DNA from: Aradus depressus | Taxonomy: Eukaryota > Arthropoda > Insecta > Hemiptera > Aradidae | Assembly: GCA_963662175.1 (NCBI GenBank) | Contig: OY759218.1 | Coordinates: forward strand, 25,504,051 to 25,568,050 | Direction: 5' to 3' | Length of the DNA: 64,000 nucleotides | Shown here: positions 13,701 to 25,700 of the stretch, piece by piece | Layout: each line of letters starts with the position of its first letter | Numbering within the stretch: the first letter of the stretch is position 1 | Notes under the pieces: model-generated | Told to the model about the DNA's origin: nothing | Seen by the model: the letters and a program-made list of their open reading frames with translations, nothing else | The model's database searches: none | Position numbers and translations under genes: made by a program

Positions 13701-16700
13701 ACTGTAAACAAGAACAATAAAGCTCCCAGCATGGATGAAATTCCTAATGAATCTTACAAGAATACACCGGTGAAATTCACTGAAAAACGACTGATAACGA
13801 CTTTTTTCAAAAAGGAAAGCTACCAAAGAGTTTCCATTAATCGATCATTTTCCCCATGTTTAAGAAGCAGATTGAGTAGGGATCTGGATTACATTAGAGA
13901 TGACAGTGACATGCTGCTACTAATGCAAACTGTATTTAGAGCTAGAGGGGAGATGTTTGGTTTGAACTTCAGGGCCGAGAGGGCAAACCCTGTGGGCCAA
14001 ATCTGTTCCCTATGCCAACCTGGGGATCTTCTTTTTCCTGGTAGAGTAGAGGCTGCGGTACCTGGACAGAGGCTCTCTCTGGGGAAGTCCTTCCAGAAAC
14101 TAAATGGGAAGGATTGTCACTCGTATTTGTTTGAATGGGTTCTACAAAGTATAGAAAATTTCTTATGCTCCAATTTAATTATTAAATAACATCTTTCAAA
14201 AAAACCAATTTAGAGTTCCATCCTTTCTCTTTGTTCTCTGTTCTTCCTCTTCATGTGAATGAATTTTTTTGAATACATTGTTGTTTCTTCTCGTTGCTTC
14301 ATTTTATTACTATTGTTATCTATTTGCTTCCTTTTTACTAGTTTTGTTATTATTTATTTAATATTTTTCACTTTATTTTATTTATTATATATCTTTTTGG
14401 TTCAATAAGAAATTTTTATTTTCTTCTTAACGTTTAAATTTGTATTTATTATTGCATCTATTTTCATTATTTATTTTGGTCATTTATTACTTACTATTGG
14501 TTTTATTGTATCTTGTTTGCTTAATGTTGAAAATATTTTATGAAGACCCCCTCTCCTGACGGTTCTAGCCATTGTCAGAATATTTATATACTAGATACTA
14601 GAATATCTTGTAAGTTTTAATCAAGTATTCATTCATTACTAATACAATTGAAGGCACCTACGTTATCTGAAATTACGGAAATGTAAAGAGGAGTTATCTT
14701 TCAAACTAGCCCAAAAACGTCGAATTTTGTGCATTTTTATAAAAGTTCTTAACATTTCAGTACTTATTTGAAGCGCGTTTATACTATTGTACTCATACAA
14801 AATTGCCTATTCAACAACGTGATTATTTATTCTTATTCATTTTAATGTTGTGTATGCTTATTATTATTTTTTTTTTTTTACTTTCAGTCCGACAGAACCA
14901 CAATTCACAAAAATCTATGTTTTTGTTTGCTTGTCGCGGAAGTTCTGTTTTTGGCTGGTATCAACCAAACAGACAAAGCTATATTCTGCGGAATAGTCGC
15001 TGGACTTCTACACTTTTTCTTCTTGTGCGCATTTGCGTGGATGTTCCTTGAAGGTTCGTATTGAAATGATCATCCTTGTAACTTTAACATTTGAAAATAG
15101 TACGCCATAAAACTCAGTTTCCGAACCGCTAGTGCGTTTTGCTTGAAAATTGCTGGCCAAATAGAGGTTTACACCAAATATAATATATCAAATTTGTTCG
15201 AATTCGATCCAGAAATTTGACAGATATAAGGAACGACGGACACACACCTAAATACATTAAGCCATTATCCAAAAATGGTCTCATTTTGATCCTAACGTCC
15301 TAAAACATAAGAAAAAAAAAAAACTTAATTTCTTGAGACTGATCTCTCATATTTTTATGATTTTCGACAAAGTTGGAATAGAAAAGGGAAATGTTTTTTT
15401 AAGCTAGATAGGTACGAGCTTATAAATAGGCGGAAAAGCGCACAAATGGGCATAGTTTTGACCTTTCAAATTACTATAATTTTAAGTGTTTTGTAACTAT
15501 GAAGATTGGCGTCGGCTCATTTTACAGATCTCTTATAGGGCTTTAATCTGATATATCATACAGTACGATTTCTTATAGGTTAGGTTTTATGACACGTGCC
15601 CGGGCTTTAACTACGAGGTCATATCGCCTACTACCAGAGCGCTCTTTCATCACTCTGGTGGACATGAGCTCGACTCTACTGTGGGAGTCCTAAATTTTGC
15701 CTACCCTAAATTTTTATTCACCTAGGGTAGGGGTCTTTAATGAGTACCTGACATCGTACAGGCTCGGGACTTCGCTTAACGTCCCATCCGAAGGACGACG
15801 TGCTTAAGTATATTTTACCTCCCAGATAAAATAAACTAAGGGCCTCAGTCGGGTTTCGAACCCACGATCTTGAGCTCAGAAGACAAGCACGCATTATAAA
15901 CAACTAATAATAAACAACAAAACTATTATAATATTATTTGTAATATTAACTTCTTTTTTTTAGGTTTTCAGTTGTACGTGATGCTGATCGAAGTATTTGA
16001 AGCTGAAAAGTCCCGCATTCGCTGGTATTACACATTTGCATACGGAACGCCGTTGGTGATCGTTTGCGTTTCCTGCCTGTTTGATCCGCTCAGCTATGGC
16101 ACTGATCGATATTGCTGGCTTCGTGCTGACAACTTTTTTATATTTACTTTTGTCGGTCCTGTTATTACTGTGATACTTGTGAGTTTCATTTTCATAATTT
16201 GGCGTTAAGTTCAATTATTTTTGAATGTGAACATCTTTTTGATTGTCTTTTTTTTTTAATTTGTATTTTTCAGGCTAATCTAGTCTTTTTAAGTATGGCA
16301 ATCTATATGATGTGTCGACATACGAAGGCATCAGTTGCGATGAAGACTAAGGAACATTCCAGACTGGCCAGTGCTCGGTACGTTCCATTATATTATTGCG
16401 ATTTCTCTGTCAGACGTGAGGAAAAAATAAAATGAAAAGTAAAAACTTTATAAATCAAATGAAACAAGGTTTTCAATTATATAATGGGTGGTTTTTTTAA
16501 AATTAAGTAAAACACATGAAAATCGTGGCAGTGGCCGTGGTATTGGCTTTATTAGAAAGATAATTTTATGCCATTAGTGTTTAAATATGATTTCGGGCAT
16601 ATGGCCGCCGCGGCTGGCTTGAGTAAAGCGCAATCTGGAAGTCCAATTTCTCGAGCAACTGAAGCCGTATATCGGCGATAACGCGGCGAATGTTGGCTTC

Positions 16701-19700
16701 AAAGTCGTCCATCGTTTCTGATTTATCGGCGTAGATTAGCGACTCCACATATCCCCACAGGAAATAATCCAAAGGTGTTAAATCACACGATCTTGGAGGC
16801 CAATTCACGGTTGATGATTATGTTGACCTTAAAATGGACGTATCACACGGTAAGTTTTGCAAACTGAACCACGATTTTGGAAATAAATTTGCAAGCGTTG
16901 TTCTGACGTAAGTCTATTCACGGTGAAATGGCAAACCAAACTGAGCACAAATGACATTCGGGTTGCCCGATATGACCACTATATGACAGTTTATTCCTGA
17001 TTAGAAAAACAAACCTCTAAAAAAAATACCCATTATATATGTATATATATATCGCACTGCCACCAGTGTATGCACTGTGGACACTTAGTGTATGAAAACC
17101 GGTTCTGGTTGATATAAACAGTGGGAACACCCCTCCTGATTTCATTCGATTACATCTCCTTTCACATCTTACTATCATCTATGAGCTATAGGAATTCGCT
17201 AACATTACCGCTTCAGAGTGTATGAACTTTTCAAATGTCTCCAGTTGGGCAAATCAATTGGTGTTATATAATATAACATTTTGTGTTACTGTTGCAGTGC
17301 GTGGCTGCGGGGAGCTATAGTTCTGGTATTTTTGCTGGGCCTCACTTGGACGTTTGGCCTCCTCTACCTGGACAAAGAGTCTGTCATTATGGCCTACATC
17401 TTCACCGCTCTCAACAGCTCCCAGGGTCTCTTCATATTCGTGTTCCACTGTGTTCAGAACGACAAGGTAACCGTAACCAACCATTCTTCAACTTATCTGC
17501 TTTCCACGCCTCCCAGAAAGGAGAAAAAAAAATGTTTGTTTCATAAGATCTTACTACAATCATTCAAAGTAGTATTGGGTGCAAATAATATGTGTTTCTA
17601 TTGCTTTTTATATTTATTTATCATTTTAATAAAATTTTTGTTACTTGCCAACACTAATAGGCGAAAGTTGTTAATTTTTTCATCACTCTTGCTTATTTCA
17701 CTAATCCTCTATGGTGCCAGTTATGTTTCTGACGCAGCTCTGGAGTTGTTGGTGTGGAATAGGGGTAGTTTTTTAGTGGAAGCCCAGATACTCATTGATT
17801 CAAAATTTCATGCAAATCGTACGTTTTCTGCAGAAAAATTAGTAGATAATGTGCGTTTTCAACATGGCATAACCACTGTTTCAATGTTAATCTAGCTCGG
17901 TGAAAAGAAGGTTACTCCAGCTCCCTCAAAAACTTTTGTGGGCAATAGAATATGAAGAAATTTTTTAAAATTCTGAAGTTTTGACAAAAATAAATATTTT
18001 AGGAGCACTGACATTTGCTTATCGAACAAGTTTTCTTCGAGAAAAATGGGGTATCGATAAAAGTATTTGTCTAGTTTGCATATCCTGTCTCCGTCTCCAG
18101 AAAGGAGATGGATTTTAATAGCGCCAATTCGTCACAAAGGATTCTGAAAAAATCTTAGTGAGACTTCAACTTCTCCAGGGTCATCTTTTCACCGAGTTCA
18201 CCGATTAGCATTGAAACAATGGTATAGAAGTTGTGCCCCTCTATCCCACATACTTTTCCCCCTTTGCTCGTAGAAAACTTCGTCTGATTTGATTGCTATT
18301 TAGTATCTGATTTTTTGCCATAGTTTAAAAAACTACCCATAAGCATTTTCAGAAATTTTAAGAGGTGGTTCACAAATTTATCAATATCAACAATTCACCT
18401 ATTTAGGTGAACTGATCCGTCCTTTTTTGGTGAATTAAGAATTCTGTATGCACTCTGAAATGTCCTTATTCTAGTATATGTTCATTCCGGCGTAACCAAT
18501 GAGATGACACATCCGCGCTCTGGTGTTAGTAATTTGAATTGAAAATGTTTTGTTTTTTCAGTGTTTTTGGATCAAAGAAATCTAAAATTCTTCCTTATCA
18601 ACTCAAAAATATTCAAGTTTTGAGAGCTGTCACTTTATTTTAGAACAGAGTATACCATGTTTATAATAGTATAAAAAAAAAACAATGTTTTCAATACCGA
18701 AAGTACTCCCATATATTATATATATCTTGTGAAATAGACAATATTTTTAGAAAAAAACATTTGTTTTTCTCAATATCTCTGCGAAAATGTATTATGTTAT
18801 AATGTTGATATTTTTTCACAGGTTCAGAAAGAATACAGAAAATACATCCGGCGACACTTGTGGCTCTCCAAATGTCTGGGATGCCAGGAGAGTGGAGGTG
18901 GAATGGGAAGTAGCAGCGGAGGAGAGAGCAAAGAGCGGCGAGCCAGCCTGTACACAGGAGGGTCCCACGGAAACGCTCAAAGCACCGAGAGCACTTCGGG
19001 ATCATCAGGGGCGGCAGGAGGCGGCGGAGGAGGCGGCTTGGCCATAGGGACCCCAGCACCACATGGAACCAGCGTGGGTAGTTACCTTAGATACCAAAAC
19101 AGTGTCCCATCAGCCACCCCTAATAACCACCACACTAACATCTGGGGCTGGGCCAATCACTAACTAACTAAACCACTTAACTGTAGTAGAGACCACAAGT
19201 TGAACGGTGGGGGGAATGGTGGAGAGCAACTTGCCGATACTGCTCCATGGTATACATCTCTCCAGTACCGAGTTTAAAAATAAAACCCAGATATATGTAA
19301 ACATTGAAAGACATAACAGCTTCTATCTTCGTTGCTGTTTTGATTTTGTGACTTATCGTCTACTATAGAGCGCTCTTTCTTCGCTCTGGTAACATGGGCC
19401 CGACACTACTATAGGAGTTCCTACTTTTTTTTTTTTTCTTTTTCTTTTTATCATGGCGCTACAACCCGGTGACGGGTCCTGGCCTCCCCACCAACAATTG
19501 TCTCGATCCTGTGCGGCTGCCATCCAGTTCCTGATGCAAAATATGTTTCGGGCATCTTCTCCCACACCCTCTGCCCATCTCAGCTTAGGTCTCCCTCGCC
19601 GTCTTACTCCATGAATGGGCTCCATTAGCAGCTTCTTCGGCATTTCCTCAGCTTCCATCCTCGCGACATGTCCTGCCCATCTTAGCCGCCTAATCTTCAG

Positions 19701-22700
19701 GACATCTGGTTCTCTATATAGTTCGTAGAGCTCCTGGTTGTTGCGTCTGCGCCATGCATGGCCTACTTGCACTTCTCCAAATATTCTGCGCAGAATCTTC
19801 TTTTCGAACACCAATAGACTCTGTCCGCTCATTTTCGAAGTTCTCCAGGTTTCTGAGCCATACAGAGCCACCCTACCGTTATACTCAAGTGTAATTAGGT
19901 TTGAAGGTGTGCAATTGCACAGGCTCGGGACCGCCATTTAAGGACCCCTTTGAAGGACGGCATGCTAAAGTTTTTTTATTCTTTTATTTCCCAGATAAAG
20001 AAACCTTAGGGCCGGGTTATTCCTTTCAAATAAGAATATTGTTTATTTATTCATACATACTGTAATGGCAATAAAACTAATTTTTTTCATTATATATTAT
20101 ATATTTTTTCAAAAATACAATGTCCAAAAAGTAATTTACATCATAAATAACAGAACTTAAGAATACACACTTTTTTTTTTTTCAAATAGGCTGTATAAAT
20201 AAACTGTAAATAATATATTATTCATTCATTAATGAATAATACACACAAAACCGAAAATATGTTTAATTTTTCAAATATTTGGTTGCTTATAGAGCGAAAA
20301 TGGATTGTTTCATTAGCATTAACATTTAATATATATATATGCAGTTAGAGGTATTACATGTATCTTTCTTAATTATTTGTTTATTAGTTTTAATTAACTA
20401 TAATACGTTTGATTGAACTTCTTTGTTCTCCTTTTTTTAACGGAGGTGACCCTTGCCCCTGCGGCCTCCTTCCTCACCCCCAGGAGCCACGCAGGCATGG
20501 CCATCCCAAGCCGATTGACTGGACTGGGCTGTCGTCCAGCCTCCTGTCTAGATGAAGCATGGGCTGATGTGTGTTGGGATACGCCGTCTCCCTCATCAGC
20601 CAGGCTCCCATTTTCCACTATTACAGGCCTCCTCGCACGACAAACAGAGAGAGATATTTATACTCCGAGCTCTTAACTAGTTTTAGTCCTATATGTGTAC
20701 ATGTGGCTGGTTACAATGTCCATGTGTGCTTATATTCTGGAGCTAAGTTTGACTGGGTTTTACCTAATGAAAATGCTAGTTTAGCTACTGTGCTGCCGCC
20801 CACAAAGTACCTAGGCTAGTCCACTCATTTAATATAATGCTATTCAACGTTGACCATAAATATGTAAGATTAGATACCAGACGACAGTTTATAAGAGCCC
20901 AGGTAGACAAAACCCTTAACCGTCTCGAATGAATACTCGGCAACTTGTAGAGGTTGTCTTCTTTGTCTACCACCTTCCACCATGTATTTTGTTTTTTTAT
21001 TCGTTGTTAACTGATATAAATATTTTGCTTCCTTTAGTTTCCAAAGTTTCCTATAAATTCTTTTTATTCAGAATTTGGTTCATGTCAAAAATAAAAAATA
21101 TTAACTGATAACTCAAGAAACTAAATCATGTCCTCACTATAATTTAATAACCAATAAAAATCAGGCGATTATTATAAAATTCATTTGTACTGTCAGTATG
21201 TTAGAATTTGATAAGGGAATTTCCATGTTGAAATTTCAACTCAATCCTTACCTGTTATATAAATAAGAATACTCAGCAAACTGACCGTTTAAAACTAAAC
21301 TTGACGATATGTGTAATGCCGACACCGGTAGTATATGAATACAATTTTTGTTGAATAGACAATATTTCTAAGATTAGATACAATATTTCGGGAAGTCTGG
21401 AGTTGATGGAATGCCAGGGGAACTCTCAGCATGTTTAATTTGTGGTCTCTACTATATTTAGCTAGCTTTATCTCAGCGATGCAAACATTCAACTCGGTAA
21501 TGTAACAAGGGGACCTGCGTAGTCCAACTGGCCCAAGTCCCCTTTTAGCCGATTGCTGACTAGAATTGATATCGGCTTCAGCATACTTAAACCCCCCCTC
21601 CGCCCCATTGACCATCGCAATATACGGCGAATCTTCCATATTGATCTGGGGAGGCCGTAAATCTTGCGATAGTCTTCAAATACCTTGGACCTAAAGGTTT
21701 GTGAAAGAAGAGTTTATTGTTGAAAATCTGTTCATAATTTTTTGTTTAGGCGAACAAGAAAAGAGTTGTTTGCTGTGTGTATAAAAGATTAAGATTTGTA
21801 CCGTCAAATGAAGTAAAGATTAAGATGTGTACCGTCAAATGAAGTGTGGAATGGCTTAGTTCATTATGGGTTCTGAATGGCTTTACCTTTACTAACACTT
21901 TTTTTTCTTGTCACCCCTATGTTTATAAATTACCATTTTCACATCTTGTATTCCCTTTGTCTCCTGGCATAATCCTGATTTCAGTGAGTATTTTTTCTTC
22001 GAAAATCTCCTTAATACTTCTGAAAACCTCAAATTACGATTAAAAAAAATTAATTAATCTATACCTAAAGTAGAATTATTGAAATGTTATCAAGTTGTGT
22101 ATACATTTATAGTTAGTTTTACTTTTATTTAGAGTATACAATCTATATTTTGCCAATATATTTTCAGTTCAAAACGTTTTGTAATGTACTTACATTTTAA
22201 TTCTTGTTCATATTTTATTCTTTTAAATTTTAATCTGTAAATGATATTATTCTAAAAATATATAGAATATATATATATAGAATTCACGATTGTTTTTATT
22301 CAAAAAAGAAAATTTCAATTCCGATTTAGTAGACAGTAAATTGGTGCAGTGGCGGCTCCTGGTAGCTGCAGGAGCTGGCATCCAAGGGAATCAATTTTTG
22401 AACTGACTTATAAATTATTGCCAAAATTTCATAATTGCTGAACTATTGCTTTTTTTAATTATTATTAGAAAAATAATTCCTGATAAATTACTGTAGTGGG
22501 ACTGGCGCCGCTTTCACAGAGATAGCGAGCTTGCCTACTATGCACATTATCGCGGGCCTTATCGGCCGAGACTTAGGTTTTTTATCTGGAGCCCGCCGTT
22601 CTTCGATGGTCCCGGCCTGTGCTATGTCAGATACTTCTTAGAGACCCCCTACTCTTGGTAATAAAACCTGGATAAGCAAAATTTAAGACTCCCAAAGTAA

Positions 22701-25700
22701 AGTCTCATGTCCCTGAGAGCGCTCTGGTAGTAGGCGATATGATCTTGAAGTTAAAGCCCGGGTATAAGTCAGTAAAACAAAACATTAAGTAGTGTACTGT
22801 TTGTCCACGGTTGGAAGGTGCGGGTTGAGCAAAGTGGGGGTGTGGCCTGTTATTTCCTAAAACGGCGAGTTAATTTTTAATTGAAACCACCTTATGTTTT
22901 CAAGCGATTATGCAATAAAAAAACAAAAACATTTTTAGGCTATTGTGATCGGCCATTCACGACCTTCACTGGCTAGTTAGACTTTGGTGGCTAGAGTAGG
23001 GACGACCAGCCGCTCCTTCAAATCCGATACAGACAGTACTTGGGCTACTGAGTCAAACTTCAGCTCCTATTCTACAAAATATTTTAACAAATTTCCGTCA
23101 AATGCGGATTATTGTCCACGTGTTGGTACAGCCAGGACGGGCAGGTCTGGGCTGGGCTGTACTGACCTACTGTTGGTCTTGTGTGATTTACAGTACAATG
23201 GAGCTGTTAGCCCCTTAGTGGGAGGGCTTGGTGATGGTGATGATCCAGTGAGCGGACTGCCCTCCATTGCCACTTTGCCTTACCTCCGACCTGTCCTACC
23301 CCGGTCTTCTCCCTGTTCCCTGCCTCCCTCCAACCTCCCAAAGTCGGCTACCACCTGGACACCGCTTCATAAGCCTTCTCTCTGGAAGGTGAGCACTCCC
23401 AACACATTCTTGCATGCTGCAAAACCTCCCCCTTAAAAAAAATTTTCTTTTTGGAATGACATGAACTATTAAAGTTGAGATATGTATTTTCCGTCAATAT
23501 AAGAGAAGGGGAAAGGAGACAGTCAGATTGTAATGAAGATAATGAATAGATTGCAGTTTGTTTTGTGAGGATTCATGTTGTCAGAAGGATATTCTGAAAG
23601 AAAACATCCATTGAACAAGCTACAAACTTGTCATTCCAAAAGGACAATCTTCGATAATTTTCCATATTCTGGCCTAATACATATGTGTGGCTAACATAAC
23701 ACGTTCCTTCCCTCTGTTTTTCAACCTCAGCTCTTGTGTTTAGTGCATGCAGCGTGTGCTTTGTATTAAATGAGTTTAATTTTTGGGCGTGAAAACATAC
23801 ATGTATTTTTATGAAGTAGTGACGTGGATTTGCTTATTTTCTATAGTGGAACTCATTTGAGTTTTAAATTTTGTAGGAGTGAAGTTAATTTTCTTGATAT
23901 ACAATACCTCCCTCATAAGGATAGATCAAGGGGTTGTGGACATCTGAACATTTTAGCAGATCTTGAGCCACAGTTTTATTTCATAAATTTCTGATTCCGA
24001 TCAAGATAACTTGACCACAAAATGATTTACTTTATTTAAAAAAATGTATTAGAGAATCAATATTTAATAACAAATTTTCTTTTTGATCGAGTTTTTGAGT
24101 TAATAAAAAAAGTCTAGATTTCTTGTGCCTGATATTTTGATCAAGAATCCAGGCCTTCATTGATTCTAAGAGGGGATAAATCAATTATTAGGAAGAAATC
24201 TTTACTTTTTTATCAACTCACAAGTTTGATCAAATAAGAGAATGGGTTATTAATATTTTCTTCTCTAATATAATTGTTTTAAGGAATTCATTTTGTGTTC
24301 TTCATGTAATGAACTCTTGAGTCTTACCATGAGTTAAATCAGAAACTTAGAAAAATAAAACTGGTGGCTTGTGATCTACTAAAATGTTGAGATGTCATTT
24401 GTCAGATCACTTGTTCGAACTTATGAGGGTACTGTATATGGTTTAGGACTGGTCTCATTTTGAAGTGTACCTCTTGATTTTTAAATAATATTTGAGTCAA
24501 CTGTGTCTAGTGATGAGTCCCGCCAAACTAACGATTACATTTGAATTTTCTCATGTCCACGAGCGCTGTGATAGTAGGCGGTATGACCTCGTTGTTAAAT
24601 CCCGGACATGAGTCACAAAAGCACCAAATTTGAATTTTTATTTTTCCATTTTAAATATTTTTTCGTGGTTTTTTTTGGAACTCAAGACTAGGATTAGTTG
24701 CTTTTACCTAGAAAGAAGAAGAAATATTCCTGATGGTGAGCAGCCATAAAAATATACAAGTTGACAAAAAAAAACATATTTATTCTTCAATCGTCGTCCA
24801 TTATGACTCAGGTTGGCGACTAAATTTGTTTTTTCTTCCGTAATTTTTTATTTTTACTCTGATAACAGAGTACGTTTTTGGTCGATATTCGACTATTTAT
24901 TTGTAAAAAAAAATATATATATATATATATGGGCAATTCTACAAATAGTTGCACACCGGTTTTTTTTGTTTTGTTTTCATTTCTTCGATAGTAAAGTTTT
25001 TGGAGTTTTAAGGATTATTTTTCTCCACAAAATATGAGGTCATCTTATATAGGAATATGAGCTCGGCAAAATTCATCTTTGGAATTACCAGGTTTGTGAT
25101 ATGACAAAAAAGCTATGGAGGTGACATATTTGAGATTCCTACACCTACTCAGCTAATTGAAATAAGTTTGTAGTTGTGGTCTGAGATTCGTAATGTTGGC
25201 CACTGCTGCCATGCCAATATTCATTTACATAATTCAACTAACGACTGAAGAAACAATACTTCGCCATGAAGTGTGCCACGTTTTGTAGAATTGCGCTTAT
25301 AGGATATATATTAGAAAATTATAAACTAATTGATAGTGGATTTCGGTGCCCAACCCTGACTATATCCACTACAGAGTTTTTTTTATTTATTTATTCAACT
25401 GTGTTTGTTTTTTATAGAACATTTCTTTTAAGTCGTTCAGCCGGGACTCGGGACATGGAGGATCGGAGCAAGAAGAGTCTCCCAAAGCACACACCACGGT
25501 GCTAGCAAGCAACTCGCTACTTCGACACAAAGAGGGCCCCAGACAGACATACATATCGTCAGCATATTCACACTCCCATCTGCAGCCAGGAATGCAGCAT
25601 CTACCAACGGCGGGGGTGCATCGAGGCAAGCAGGCCAACGGAAGTATCAGAGCGACCAGTCCCTGGAACCACACCTACACCGAGATCAGGGAGAGAGAGC

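Noticed and set aside
13683..14189. Novel 168-residue host gene in the Cirl intron
   Set aside because: Its two recognisable segments match LINE protein motifs and an internal deletion explains the frame.
21295..21639. 114-codon minus-strand ORF in Cirl intron 13
   Set aside because: Polar and without a motif I recognise; possibly old transposon sequence, but not supportable as a gene.
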